From: Pseudoxanthomonas sp. J31
GTDB lineage: Bacteria; Pseudomonadota; Gammaproteobacteria; Xanthomonadales; Xanthomonadaceae
DNA: 64,000 nt
Direction of reading: 5' to 3'
Assembly (NCBI RefSeq): GCF_000510725.1
Contig: NZ_AZNZ01000004.1
Span: 186,001-250,000, forward strand
Shown: positions 17,130 to 27,704 of the stretch, piece after piece
Position numbering within the stretch: the first letter of the stretch is position 1
How the letters are laid out: each line of letters starts with the position of its first letter
Notes under the pieces: generated by a model
What the model saw: only the letters and a program-made list of their open reading frames with translations
Told to the model about the DNA's origin: nothing
Database searches by the model: none
Made by a program: the position numbers and the translations under genes

Positions 17130-17600
17130 TCAGCCCGGCTCCAGCCGGCGCGCGCCCGGACCCTGCCGGCCCAGCACGTCGCCCGGGTTGCGCAGCGGGC
17201 ACTCGCGCAGCGACAGGCAGCCGCAGCCGATGCAGCCGTCCAGCTGGTCGCGCAGGCGCACCAGGCGCTCGATCCGCGCGTCCAGTTCGGCGCGCCACTG
17301 GTGCGACAGCCGCCGCCAGTCGGCGCGGGTCGGCACCTTGTCCTGCGGCAGGCTGGCCAGCGCCTGCGCGATCTCCGCCAGGGGGATGCCGGCGCGCTGC
17401 GCCACCTTGATAAGCGCCACCCGGCGCAGCACCGCGCGCGGGTAGCGGCGCTGGTTGCCGGCGCTGCGCTCGCTGCGGATCAGGCCGCGGGCCTCGTAGA
17501 AATGCAGCGCGGAAACCGCCAGGCCGCTGCGCCTGGCCACCTCGCCCACGCTCAACCAGTCGCCGCCGCGCGGATGCGCCGGACCGCGGGATGCCGCCAT
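17130..17600 (-). CDS. soxR: Redox-sensitive MerR-family activator SoxR
   Basis: 156 aa. It has an N-terminal MerR helix-turn-helix ([21 protein letters not shown]), a dimerisation helix, and the cysteine cluster C123-X2-C126-X-C128-X5-C134. That cluster is the ligand set of the SoxR [2Fe-2S] centre that senses redox-cycling compounds. It is divergent from an FMN reductase gene, with a perfect SoxR palindrome starting 6 bp before its own ATG. As in other non-enteric bacteria there is no soxS here, and the direct target is the neighbouring reductase. Assignment is very secure. Confidence 0.95.
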   Translation of the reverse strand: MAASRGPAHPRGGDWLSVGEVARRSGLAVSALHFYEARGLIRSERSAGNQRRYPRAVLRRVALIKVAQRAGIPLAEIAQALASLPQDKVPTRADWRRLSHQWRAELDARIERLVRLRDQLDGCIGCGCLSLRECPLRNPGDVLGRQGPGARRLEPG

Positions 17601-17603
17601 CGC

Positions 17604-17634
17604 TTGACCTCAAGTTTGCTTGAGGTCCTAGCCT
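17604..17634 (+). promoter_or_regulatory. SoxR-controlled promoter and operator
   Basis: The palindrome ACCTCAAG-N4-CTTGAGGT (17607-17626) matches the SoxR box. It lies between -35 TTGACC (17604-17609) and -10 TAGCCT (17629-17634), separated by 19 bp. That over-long spacer is what MerR-family activators untwist. The promoter drives the FMN reductase. Bound SoxR would also cover the soxR start region, which suggests autoregulation. Confidence 0.9.
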
Positions 17635-17665
17635 GCCACACCCCCAAGACGAGGAGCGTCCGCGC

Positions 17666-18217
17666 ATGCCCGACCCCACCCTGCGCCTTGCCCTGCTGTA
17701 CGGCAGCGACCGCCGCCAGCGCTTCTGCGACACCATCGCCGCCTGGGCCGTCGCCCACGCCGAGGCGATGGGCGGCTGGAGCATCGACCGCCTCGACCCG
17801 GCCACCCCGGAGGGCCGCGACGGCGCGGCGCTGGAACGCAAGGTCCGCGAGGCGGACGCATTCCTGGTGGTGACCCCGGAGTACAATCACGGCTACCCGG
17901 CCGCGCTCAAGGCAATGATCGACGCGGTCTACATCCCCTGGCAGGCCAAGCCGGTGGCCTTCATCTCCTACGGCGGCCTTTCCCGCGGGCTGTGCGCGGT
18001 GGAGCAGCTGCGGCAGGTGTTCGCCAGCCTGCACGCGGTGCCGCTGCGCGACGGCGTCAGCTTCGCCCACGCGCGCGACCAGTTCGCCGCCGACGGCACG
18101 CTGCCGGGCGGGCACCCCGCGCACAAGGCGATGCGCCTGGCCCTGTGGCGCCTGCGCTGGTGGGCCGGCGCGCTGCGCCAGGCCCGCCTCCTGATTCCCT
18201 ACGACGCCGCCGCCTGA
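17666..18217 (+). CDS. NAD(P)H-dependent FMN reductase, SoxR target
   Basis: 183 aa. It is a flavodoxin-fold NADPH-dependent FMN reductase with the signature VVTPEYNHGYPAALKAMIDAV (N-terminal half near residues 70-90) and a following SYGGLSRG phosphate loop. It may detoxify quinones or redox-cycling compounds. It is divergent from soxR and carries the SoxR box in its promoter, which makes an oxidative/redox-drug response very likely. An AGGAG site precedes the ATG. The substrate is not known. Confidence 0.9.
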   Translation: MPDPTLRLALLYGSDRRQRFCDTIAAWAVAHAEAMGGWSIDRLDPATPEGRDGAALERKVREADAFLVVTPEYNHGYPAALKAMIDAVYIPWQAKPVAFISYGGLSRGLCAVEQLRQVFASLHAVPLRDGVSFAHARDQFAADGTLPGGHPAHKAMRLALWRLRWWAGALRQARLLIPYDAAA

Positions 18218-18237
18218 ACGGCCCCCGCAGATCCCCG

Positions 18238-20127
<1,890 letters not shown>

Positions 20128-20144
20128 ACCGGCGCCGTGCCCCG

Positions 20145-21449
20145 CTACTGCGCCGCCGCCTCGCGCCGGCGCTGGGCGCGGCCCAGGGCCACGCCGGTGC
20201 CGGCCCAGACCAGGGCCACGCCGGCGCCGATGAACAACGCCAGCGACGGGTGCTCGCCCAGCAGGTCGAGCATGCGCTTGACCCAGGCCGAGAGCGCGTC
20301 GCCGCCGCGGTAGACCGCGGTGTCGATGAAGTTCTTGGCCTTGTACTTCTGCGCCGCCGGCACGACCGTGTAGAGCATTTCCCGGCCCGGGCGCACCAGC
20401 GCGTACTCGCCGGCGCGGCGGGCGACCATCACCACCACGAACACCGCGAACACCGGCGCCAGCGCCAGCCACAGGAAGCCGGCGGCCATCACCAGCGGCA
20501 CCGCCACCAGCAGCACGCCCACGCCCAGCTTCCTGGCCACGTGGCCGGTGACGAACAGCTGGGTGAGGATGGCCAGCACCTGGACCACGGTATCGATCAG
20601 GCCGAACACCCGGGTCTGCTGCTCGCGGTGCGGGAACAGCTCGGCCACCAGCCGCGCCTGCTCGAAGTACAGGAAGGTGGTGACCGTGGTCAGCAGCACC
20701 ACGAACAGGCAGATGCCCAGCAGGAAGGGCGAGCGGAACACGTCGGTGGCACCCTCGAACGGGTTGCCGCCCAGCCGCTTCGGCGGCGGTGCCGCCGCGC
20801 GCTCGTGCGCCGGCAGCGGGTGGCGGTCGCGCCAGCGGTGCAGCCACAGCGCGGTGGCGGCGCTGGCGCCGATCAGCAGCGAGGACAGCAGCAGCAGGCC
20901 ACCGTGGCCCAGCGTCCCCACCAGCAGGGTGGTCAGCACCGGCCCCAGCAGGCCTCCGGCGCTGGCGCCGGAGGCGACCAGGGCGAACAGGCGCCTGGCT
21001 TCCGAAGGCGCGAACACGTCGGCCAGCACGCTCCAGGCCAGCGAGATCAGCAGCAGGTTGACCACCGAGACCCAGATGTAGAACGCGCGCCCGACCCAGA
21101 CGTTCTCCGGCTGCAGCAGCAGGCTGGCACCGAAACCCAGCAGGGTCGCCACCACCGCGCCGAACACCCAGGGCACGATCCGCCGCCGCGGCACCTTCGA
21201 GGCGATCCAGCCGAATACCGGCAGCACCGCGACCGTGGCCAGGAAGGTGCCGGTGAACAGCCATTGCAGGTTGTCCACGCCCCCGGCCACGCCGAAGGTC
21301 TCGCGCACCGGCCGCAGCATGAAGTAGCCGGTGAACAGCAGGAAGAACATCGCCAGGCCGGCGCCGACCGCAGGCGCTTCGTGCGGCTGCACGCCGAACA
21401 GGCGCGACAGCAGGGGCTGGCGGCGGGCGGAATCCGGCGAGGACGTCAT
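20145..21449 (-). CDS. MFS protein of the NTP/NDP exchange (TlcC-like) type
   Basis: 434 aa with about 12 hydrophobic segments. Diagnostic stretches are GYFMLRPVRETFGVAGG near residue 41 and, late in the protein, RPGREMLYTVVPAAQKYKAKNFIDT and VYRGGDALSAW. These occur in the ATP/ADP-translocase-like MFS branch, which in free-living bacteria lacks proven nucleotide transport. Substrate unknown. It is convergent with the ABC exporter and is followed closely by the aldo/keto reductase on the same strand (10 bp gap), so the two may be cotranscribed. Confidence 0.8.
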   Translation of the reverse strand: MTSSPDSARRQPLLSRLFGVQPHEAPAVGAGLAMFFLLFTGYFMLRPVRETFGVAGGVDNLQWLFTGTFLATVAVLPVFGWIASKVPRRRIVPWVFGAVVATLLGFGASLLLQPENVWVGRAFYIWVSVVNLLLISLAWSVLADVFAPSEARRLFALVASGASAGGLLGPVLTTLLVGTLGHGGLLLLSSLLIGASAATALWLHRWRDRHPLPAHERAAAPPPKRLGGNPFEGATDVFRSPFLLGICLFVVLLTTVTTFLYFEQARLVAELFPHREQQTRVFGLIDTVVQVLAILTQLFVTGHVARKLGVGVLLVAVPLVMAAGFLWLALAPVFAVFVVVMVARRAGEYALVRPGREMLYTVVPAAQKYKAKNFIDTAVYRGGDALSAWVKRMLDLLGEHPSLALFIGAGVALVWAGTGVALGRAQRRREAAAQ

Positions 21450-21459
21450 CGGCGCCGGC

Positions 21460-22407
21460 TCAGGCGGAGAACATCCGCACCAGCTCGCGCTGCTGCGCCT
21501 GGTCCAGCAGCGGGCCGGTGCCGGCCGCGAGCTGGTCGCGCTGGCGCTCCGGCTTGCCGGTGGCCGGGATCACCACCGTCACCGCCGGATGGCTGATGGC
21601 GAACTTCAGGAACATCTGCGCCCAGGATCCCACGCCGACCTCGGCGGCCCAGCCGGGCAGCGGTTTGCCGCGCACCTGGGCGAACAGTCGGCCGTCGTCG
21701 AAGGCGCGGTTGATGAGGACCGCCACGCCGCGGTCCCGCGCCAACGGCAGCACAGTCTTCGCCGCGTTGGTGGAGTTGACCGAGTAGTGGATCTGGATGA
21801 AGTCCAGCGCCTCCGTGCGCAGGATCTGCTCCATTTCCGCCAGGCCGGCGTCGGTGTAGTGGGTGATGCCCACGTACTTCGCCTTGCCCTGGGCCTTGAG
21901 CTCGCGCGCGTAGGGCAGCTGCCGGCGCCAGTCGCGCATGTTGTGCACCTGCAACAGTTCCACGCGGTCGGTGCGCAGCCGGCGCAGCGACTCGGCCCAC
22001 TGCGCCTGCGCCGCCTCGCGGCTGTCGGCGGCGATCTTGGTGGCCAGGAAACAGCGATCGCGCCAGCCGCCGTCGGCCAGCAGGCGGCCCACCACCGCAT
22101 CGGAGCGGCCGTAGTTGGGCGAGGTGTCGATCACCGCGCCGCCGCCCTCGAAGAAGATCCGCGCGACCTCCTCCAGGGCCTGGTATTCGGGCGTACCGAA
22201 GTCCACGTCGTAGCTGCCGGAGGTGCCGGCGCCAATCACCGGCAGCTGCTGGCCGGTGGACGGGACCGGGCGGGTCAGCAGCGGGGAAGCACCGGATTGC
22301 CCGGCAGCCCACAGCCGGCCCGGGGTTCCCAGCAGGGTGGCGCCGGCGACGGCGGAGGTGGCCAGCAACGACTGGGCGAGGAAGCGGCGACGCGAAGAGG
22401 TGTTCAT
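21460..22407 (-). CDS. Tat-exported aldo/keto reductase
   Basis: 315 aa. The N-terminus has a twin-arginine signal (SSRRRFLAQSLLATSAVAGA), unusual for an NADPH-dependent enzyme because the folded, cofactor-loaded protein would be exported. The aldo/keto reductase tetrad is visible: Asp and Tyr in VIDTSPNYG, Lys in FLATKIA, His in LLQVHNM. It lies upstream of the TlcC-like gene on the same strand. Substrate unknown. Confidence 0.88.
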   Translation of the reverse strand: MNTSSRRRFLAQSLLATSAVAGATLLGTPGRLWAAGQSGASPLLTRPVPSTGQQLPVIGAGTSGSYDVDFGTPEYQALEEVARIFFEGGGAVIDTSPNYGRSDAVVGRLLADGGWRDRCFLATKIAADSREAAQAQWAESLRRLRTDRVELLQVHNMRDWRRQLPYARELKAQGKAKYVGITHYTDAGLAEMEQILRTEALDFIQIHYSVNSTNAAKTVLPLARDRGVAVLINRAFDDGRLFAQVRGKPLPGWAAEVGVGSWAQMFLKFAISHPAVTVVIPATGKPERQRDQLAAGTGPLLDQAQQRELVRMFSA

Positions 22408-22575
22408 GGAACGGACTCCGTTGGCGGCTCGCGGTCCGCCGATGCTAACCCCATTTCCCGCCTTCGCATGTGCAGCTTGGCAGGGGGCCGGCGGTCATGC
22501 CCTGGCGGCAATGACGCACCGGCGCGCGCCGGCACGCTAGGCTGCAGCCCGTTTCCCCGGATCCCATCCGAGCCC

Positions 22576-23190
22576 GTGAGCGAACTCCCCGACCCCGGCT
22601 GGCAGGTGCTGCCGCGCGAGTTCTACCGCCGCCATCCGGCCGAGGTGGCGCCCGAACTGCTGAACAAGATCCTGGTGCGCAGCGACGGCCGCGCCGCGCG
22701 CATCGTCGAGGTCGAGGCCTATGCCGGCAGCGAGGACCCGGCGGCGCACTCGTTCCGCGGCCCCACCACGCGCACGGCGACCATGTTCGGCGAGGCCGGG
22801 CACCTGTACGTGTACTTCACCTACGGCATGCACTGGGGCAGCAACGCGGTGTGCGGCGAGGTCGGCCAGGGCTACGGCGTGCTGCTGCGCGCGGCCGAAC
22901 CACTGCTGGGCGTGGAGCTGATGCGCCAGGCGCGGCCACGCGCGCGGCGTGAGCGTGACCTGGCCAGCGGCCCGGGCAAGCTGTCCCAGGCCTTCGGCAT
23001 CACCGGCGCGTTCGACGGCGCCGACCTGGTCGGCGGCGACCGTGGCCTGTGGATCGCCTGCGACGGCACCCCGCCGCCGGATGCGCCCGTGGTCGGCCCG
23101 CGCATCGGCATCAGCCGCGCGGTGGAGTTCCCCTGGCGCTGGCACGTGCCCGGGCACCTGCACGTCTCGGTGCCGCCGCGGCGGCGATGA
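22576..23190 (+). CDS. 3-methyladenine DNA glycosylase, AAG/MPG type
   Basis: 204 aa from a GTG start. Family signature stretches are LLNKILVRSDGRAARIVEVEA, HSFRGPTTRTATMFGEAGH, YVYFTYGMHWGSNAVC and GPGKLSQAFGI. The Tyr in YVYFTYGMH is the base-flipping-residue region and the Glu of IVEVEAY is the catalytic acid. It removes alkylated or deaminated purines in base-excision repair. The earlier part of the same open frame is the opposite strand of neighbouring genes and is not part of the protein. Confidence 0.92.
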   Translation: MSELPDPGWQVLPREFYRRHPAEVAPELLNKILVRSDGRAARIVEVEAYAGSEDPAAHSFRGPTTRTATMFGEAGHLYVYFTYGMHWGSNAVCGEVGQGYGVLLRAAEPLLGVELMRQARPRARRERDLASGPGKLSQAFGITGAFDGADLVGGDRGLWIACDGTPPPDAPVVGPRIGISRAVEFPWRWHVPGHLHVSVPPRRR

Positions 23191-23204
23191 CGGCCTGTGT
23201 GGTA

Positions 23205-23340
23205 TCCTGTCCGTCCTCGTTTGGGGAGTAGCCTGCCCCGCCGCAATGGCAGGGCGTCCGCGTCAACACACTCGGCCCATGGCCGTGGCGCGGACACCGC
23301 AAGGACTGGCGAGACCAACGGTTGGCTGACGCGTCCGAGG
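23205..23340 (+). promoter_or_regulatory. yybP-ykoY manganese riboswitch before mntP
   Basis: The leader contains the conserved 5' block TTGGGGAGTAGCCTG (from about 23221) and the 3' block GGCGAGACCAACG (about 23309-23321). These are the two internal-loop sequences of yybP-ykoY RNAs that form the Mn2+ site. It is placed directly upstream of mntP (ATG 23386), the usual target. A TATCCT -10-like box is at 23203-23208. Mn2+ would be expected to increase MntP expression. The exact 3' limit is estimated. Confidence 0.92.
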
Positions 23341-23385
23341 CTGGGCGCCAGCCGGCCGTGTCCGTTGTCCAGCCTGGTATTCCCG

Positions 23386-23961
23386 ATGCGCCCGCTTTCC
23401 ATCCTCATGATCGGCCTGGCCATGTCCACCGATGCCTTCGCCGCGGCCGTGGGCAAGGGCGCGGCGATGCAGCGCCCCGGCATTGGCCTGGCCCTGCGCA
23501 CCGGGCTGCTGTTCGGCGTGATCGAGGGCATCACCCCGGTGATCGGCTGGCTGCTGGGTATCGCCGCGGCGCGTTACATCACCGCATGGGACCACTGGAT
23601 CGCGTTCGCCCTGCTGGTCCTGCTGGGCCTGCACATGATCTGGCACGGCATCCACCCGGACGACGACGAGGACGGAGAAAATCCGGCTCGGCGCCACGGC
23701 TTCTGGAACATGGCGCTGCTTGCCTTGGGCACCAGCATCGATGCGATGGCGGTGGGCGTGAGCCTGGCCTTCCTGGATGCGCCAATCGCGGTAGTCGCCC
23801 TGGTTATCGGCCTGTGCACGATGGTGATGGTCACCATCGGCATCCTGCTCGGGCGCGTGTTCGGTGCCCTGGTCGGTCGCCGCGCGGAGCTGGCCGGCGG
23901 CATCGTGATGATCGTCATCGGTGCCACGATCCTGCACGAGCACCTCGGCGGTGCGGCCTGA
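23386..23961 (+). CDS. mntP: Manganese exporter MntP
   Basis: 191 aa with six membrane segments. The repeated Asp motifs are present in both halves: [16 protein letters not shown] near the N-terminus and [16 protein letters not shown] in the middle. These acidic residues inside helices coordinate Mn2+. It pumps Mn2+ from the cytoplasm and is preceded by a yybP-ykoY riboswitch. I chose the ATG at 23386 because it begins the first helix and follows the riboswitch. Confidence 0.96.
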   Translation: MRPLSILMIGLAMSTDAFAAAVGKGAAMQRPGIGLALRTGLLFGVIEGITPVIGWLLGIAAARYITAWDHWIAFALLVLLGLHMIWHGIHPDDDEDGENPARRHGFWNMALLALGTSIDAMAVGVSLAFLDAPIAVVALVIGLCTMVMVTIGILLGRVFGALVGRRAELAGGIVMIVIGATILHEHLGGAA

Positions 23962-23974
23962 CGGCCGCGCACGC

Positions 23975-24421
23975 TCAGCGCACGACCAGCACCGGCACCT
24001 TCGAACGCGCCACCACCGCTTCGGTCTGGCTGCCCAGCAGCACCTTGCCCAGGCCGCGACGACCGTGCGAGGCCATCACCACCAGGTCGGCGCCCTGCTC
24101 CCCGGCCGCATGCACGATGGCGTCCGACGGATGCCCGTCGGGCACGTGCACCGTGGTGCAGGCGACGCCGGCGGCGGCCGCCTGGGCGGCGGCATCGGCG
24201 AGGATGCGCTGGGCCGAGCGCTCGCAGCCTTCACGGTATTCGCGCTGCATGTCCGGATCGGCCGACAGCGCAAGAGCGTCGTCGAAGGCCGGCATCCACG
24301 GCTCGGTCACGGTGACCACGACCACGTGCGCGCCCACCGCGCGGGCCAGGTCCAGGCCGTGGTCCAGGCCCTTGCCGGCCAGCTCGGAACCGTCGGTGGC
24401 GATCAGGATGCGTCGGTACAT
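23975..24421 (-). CDS. Universal stress protein (UspA family)
   Basis: 148 aa, single Usp domain. It starts MYRRILIATDGSELA and has the ATP-binding motif near the C-terminus (GADLVVMASHGRRGLGKVLLGSQTEAVV, the G-2X-G-9X-G(S/T) pattern), so it is of the ATP-binding type. It is convergent with mntP (13 bp apart). Role in stress survival is a family inference. Confidence 0.9.
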   Translation of the reverse strand: MYRRILIATDGSELAGKGLDHGLDLARAVGAHVVVVTVTEPWMPAFDDALALSADPDMQREYREGCERSAQRILADAAAQAAAAGVACTTVHVPDGHPSDAIVHAAGEQGADLVVMASHGRRGLGKVLLGSQTEAVVARSKVPVLVVR

Positions 24422-24509
24422 GGCGGCCTCCAGGCGCGGGACTGCGCATATTGCACCCCCGCGGGCGTGATGGCGGCAGATACGCCGCCGCCCCGCCCGG
24501 GCCGCCGGC

Positions 24510-26690
24510 TCAGACCGGCTGCAGCTTGGCGAAGGCCAGCACCAGCCACTTGCTGCCGGCCTCGTCGAAGTTCACCTGCACCCGGGCGTGGGCGCCGCTG
24601 CCCTCGTAATCGGTGACCACGCCGCGGCCGAAGCTGGGATGCACCACCGCCTGGCCCAGGGCGATGGCCGGGGCCTCGATCGCCGGGTGCACCTGGGTGC
24701 GCGGTGGCGCCGCCATCGGCCGCGCCACCTGCACCCGCGGGCGCACCTCGTTGAGCAGGTGCCCGGGGATCTCGCGCAGGAAGCGCGAGGGCAGGCCGTA
24801 CATGTCCATGCCGTGGATGCGGCGGCTCTCGGCATAGGTCAGCACCAGCTTCTGCCGCGCGCGGGTGATGCCCACGTACGCCAGGCGCCGCTCCTCCTCC
24901 AGCCGCCCCTGCTCCTCCAACGACTTGCTGCTGGGGAACACGCCCTCTTCCACGCCGACCAGGAACACCAGCGGGAATTCCAGGCCCTTGGCCGAATGCA
25001 GGGTCATCAGCTGCACCCCGTCCTCGTCGGCCTGGGCCTGGCCTTCGCCGGCCTCCAGCGCCGCATAGGACAGGAAGGCGACCAGCTCGCTCATGCTTTC
25101 CTGGTCGTCGTCCAGCTCGGCGCGGGAGAAGCGCGAGGCCACCGACACCAGCTCGTCCAGGTTCTCCAGGCGCGACTCGGCGTCGAGCTGGCCGCGGGCC
25201 TCGCTGGCCCAGTGCTGGCGCAGGCCGGAGCAGGCCAGCACGTGGTCCACGCGGTCCTTCAGCGCCAGGTCGGCGGTTTCCGCGTCCAGTGCCTCGATCA
25301 GGGCAAGGAAGCCGGCGACGGCATTCCGCGCGCGCGCGGCCAGGGCGTTCTCGGCCACCAGCGCGGTGGCCGCATCCCACAGCGACTGCGAGTGCTCGCG
25401 GGCGCGGCGCCGGATCTCGTCCAGGGTGCGGTCGCCGATGCCGCGCGCCGGGGTGTTGACCGTGCGCTCGAACGCGGCGTCGTCGGCGCGGCTGGCGACC
25501 AGGCGCAGGTAGGCCAACGTGTCCTTGATCTCGGCGCGCTCGAAGAAGCGCATGCCGCCATAGACGCGGTACGGCACCTGTTCGGACAGCAGCACCTCTT
25601 CCAGCGCGCGCGACTGCGCGTTGGAGCGGTACAGCACCGCCGCCTCGCGCCAGCTGCCGCCGTCGCGCACCCACTGGCGGATGCGCTCGACCACGAAGCG
25701 GGCCTCGTCCATCTCGTTGTAGGCCGCGTATACGTCCACCGGCTCGCCCTCGCCGCTGTCGGTCCACAGCTGCTTGCCGATGCGGTCGGGGTTGTGCGCG
25801 ATCACCGCGTTGGCGGCGTTGAGGATGTTGGCGGTGGAGCGGTAGTTCTGCTCCAGGCGGATGGTTTGCGCGCCGGGGAAATCGCGCAGGAACTGCTGCA
25901 CGTTCTCCACCCTGGCGCCGCGCCAGCCGTAGATGGCCTGGTCGTCGTCGCCGACCACGAACACGCGGCCGCTGTCGCCGGCCAGCACCCGCACGAAGGC
26001 GTACTGGATGGCGTTGGTGTCCTGGAACTCGTCGATCAGCAGCTCGCGGAAGCGGGCGCGGTAGTGGCCCAGCAGGGCCGGGTTGTCGCGCAGCAGCTCG
26101 TGCGCGCGCAGCAGCAGCTCGGCGAAGTCGACCAGGCCGGCGCGGTCGCAGCGCTCCTGGTACAGCTCGTAGGCGCGGCGCATGGACTCGGTCCACGGGT
26201 CGTTGACCGCCTGGATGTGCTGCGGGCGGCGGCCCTCGTCCTTCTGCGCGTTGATCCACCAGGCGATCTGGCGCGGCGGGAAGCGGCCCTCGTCCAGCTC
26301 CAGCTGCTGCACCACGCGCTTGACCAGGCGCTGCTGGTCGTCGCTGTCCAGCACCTGGAACGACTCCGGCAGCCTGGCCTCGTTCCAGTGCAGGCGCAGC
26401 AGGCGGTGGGCGATGCCGTGGAAGGTACCGATCCACATGCCGCGGCTGCCGTTGCGCAGCTGCATGTCGGCGCGGGAACGCATCTCGCCGGCGGCCTTGT
26501 TGGTGAAGGTGACCGCGAGGATCCCGTGCGCCGGCACGCCGTGGACCTCGTTGAGCCAGGCGATGCGGTGGGTGAGGACGCGGGTCTTGCCGGAGCCGGC
26601 GCCGGCCAGCACGAGGTAATGGCCGGGCGGGGCCGAGACGGCCTCGCGCTGGGCGCTGTTGAGGCCGTCGAGAAGGTGGGAGACATCCAT
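24510..26690 (-). CDS. uvrD: DNA helicase II (UvrD/Rep family)
   Basis: 726 aa, full length for UvrD. Motifs: Q-motif LNSAQREAV, Walker A LAGAGSGKTRVLTHR, Ia FTNKAAGEM, II DEFQDTN, III GDDDQAIYGWRGA, IV LEQNYRS, V MTLHSAKGLEFP and VI ITRARQKLVLTYA. The C-terminal part (VVHPSFGRGVVTDYEGSG) is the UvrD/PcrA Tudor-like tail. It unwinds DNA in mismatch and nucleotide-excision repair. The promoter box TAAAAT ends 6 nt before the ATG. Confidence 0.96.
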   Translation of the reverse strand: MDVSHLLDGLNSAQREAVSAPPGHYLVLAGAGSGKTRVLTHRIAWLNEVHGVPAHGILAVTFTNKAAGEMRSRADMQLRNGSRGMWIGTFHGIAHRLLRLHWNEARLPESFQVLDSDDQQRLVKRVVQQLELDEGRFPPRQIAWWINAQKDEGRRPQHIQAVNDPWTESMRRAYELYQERCDRAGLVDFAELLLRAHELLRDNPALLGHYRARFRELLIDEFQDTNAIQYAFVRVLAGDSGRVFVVGDDDQAIYGWRGARVENVQQFLRDFPGAQTIRLEQNYRSTANILNAANAVIAHNPDRIGKQLWTDSGEGEPVDVYAAYNEMDEARFVVERIRQWVRDGGSWREAAVLYRSNAQSRALEEVLLSEQVPYRVYGGMRFFERAEIKDTLAYLRLVASRADDAAFERTVNTPARGIGDRTLDEIRRRAREHSQSLWDAATALVAENALAARARNAVAGFLALIEALDAETADLALKDRVDHVLACSGLRQHWASEARGQLDAESRLENLDELVSVASRFSRAELDDDQESMSELVAFLSYAALEAGEGQAQADEDGVQLMTLHSAKGLEFPLVFLVGVEEGVFPSSKSLEEQGRLEEERRLAYVGITRARQKLVLTYAESRRIHGMDMYGLPSRFLREIPGHLLNEVRPRVQVARPMAAPPRTQVHPAIEAPAIALGQAVVHPSFGRGVVTDYEGSGAHARVQVNFDEAGSKWLVLAFAKLQPV

Positions 26691-26696
26691 CCGCGC

Positions 26697-26702
26697 ATTT
26701 TA
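26697..26702 (-). promoter_or_regulatory. -10 box of uvrD, probably leaderless
   Basis: Minus-strand TAAAAT, then 6 nt, then the uvrD ATG (26690). No LexA-type CTG-N10-CAG box is seen overlapping it. Confidence 0.55.
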
Positions 26703-26822
26703 CGGGGAAGCAGGGCGCAAGCCGTGAGACGCGTGCCCGCGGCCGGCGCCCGCAGGCCGCCCCGATGGCCGCGGAGCGAGGCCTGGCGCGGCCTGCGCGG
26801 GTTCCGCGGATACCTGAACGAC

Positions 26823-26848
26823 GGAGGGCCGCCCCGTGGCGGCCCTCC
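26823..26848 (-). terminator. Hairpin after the UPF0114 gene
   Basis: A perfect 11-bp stem GGAGGGCCGCC / GGCGGCCCTCC with a 4-nt loop lies about 40 bp beyond the stop of the minus-strand UPF0114 gene. There is no run of T, so its efficiency as an intrinsic terminator is doubtful. Confidence 0.5.
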
Positions 26849-26888
26849 GGTGCGTTGCCGTGCCGCCGTGGCGGCCACAGCGCGCGGC

Positions 26889-27509
26889 TCAGTGGCCGGC
26901 GTGCTCGCGCTTGTGGCTGGTATGGGTCATCAACTTGTCAGTCCAGGCGATGCCGATGGCCGACAGGATGAACACGATGTGGATCACGGTCTGCCACAGC
27001 ACGCCGTCGGTGGTCAGGGCGTTGCAGCGCGCCGCGCCGACGTTGGAGGCGGCGGTGGCGACCAGCTCCGGCGGGCAGAACGGCAGGCCGTTGAGGGTGC
27101 CGGCGGCGATGAAGGTCTTCAGCAGGTGGATCGAGGAGATGCCGATGATCGCCATCGCCAGCTTCACCTTGAGCACCGAGGCGTTGACGTGGCTCAGCCA
27201 CTCCGGCTGGTCCGGATGGCCTTCCAGGCCCAGGCGCGAGACGAAGGTCTCGTAGCCGCCGACGATCACCATCACCAGCAGGTTGGAGATCATCACCACG
27301 TCGATCAGGCCCAGCACGATCAGCATGATCTGCTGCTCGCCCATGCTCGGCGCGTCGTGCACCAGGTGCCACAGCTCCTTGGCGAACAGGAACACGTAGA
27401 CGCACTGCGCCAGGATCAGGCCCAGGTACAGGGGCAGCTGCAACCAGCGCGAGGCGAAGATCAGCGAGGACAGCGGACTGAGCGGGCGGCGGGGCGTGGG
27501 CTGCGACAT
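26889..27509 (-). CDS. UPF0114/YqhA-family inner-membrane protein
   Basis: 206 aa from the ATG at 27509; a longer in-frame start would prepend unlikely sequence. Hydrophobic segments lie near residues 18-45, 65-90 and 115-135, with a fourth at the C-terminus. Family blocks are [38 protein letters not shown] and [18 protein letters not shown], as in YqhA (TIGR00645). Function is unknown. The C-terminus is His-rich ([13 protein letters not shown]). Confidence 0.85.
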   Translation of the reverse strand: MSQPTPRRPLSPLSSLIFASRWLQLPLYLGLILAQCVYVFLFAKELWHLVHDAPSMGEQQIMLIVLGLIDVVMISNLLVMVIVGGYETFVSRLGLEGHPDQPEWLSHVNASVLKVKLAMAIIGISSIHLLKTFIAAGTLNGLPFCPPELVATAASNVGAARCNALTTDGVLWQTVIHIVFILSAIGIAWTDKLMTHTSHKREHAGH

Positions 27510-27704
27510 GGGTGGGTGCTGCACTGCGGAAAAGACGGCGCAGGTTAGCGGCGCGCCGGCCCGGCTGCCAAGCGGCCGGCGGACCGGCGGGCGCCGGGGC
27601 GGTCCCGGCGGCGGGCCCCGGCTGCAACGCAGCGGACCACCGGCGCCCACGGGGCCATGCCCTCCGCGGCCCTACACTCGCCGTTCCGAAGCGGAGGCAA
27701 GCGC

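Noticed and set aside
24588-27548. Plus-strand open frame of 986 codons opposite uvrD
   Set aside because: Antisense artefact; uvrD motifs I-VI are all on the minus strand.
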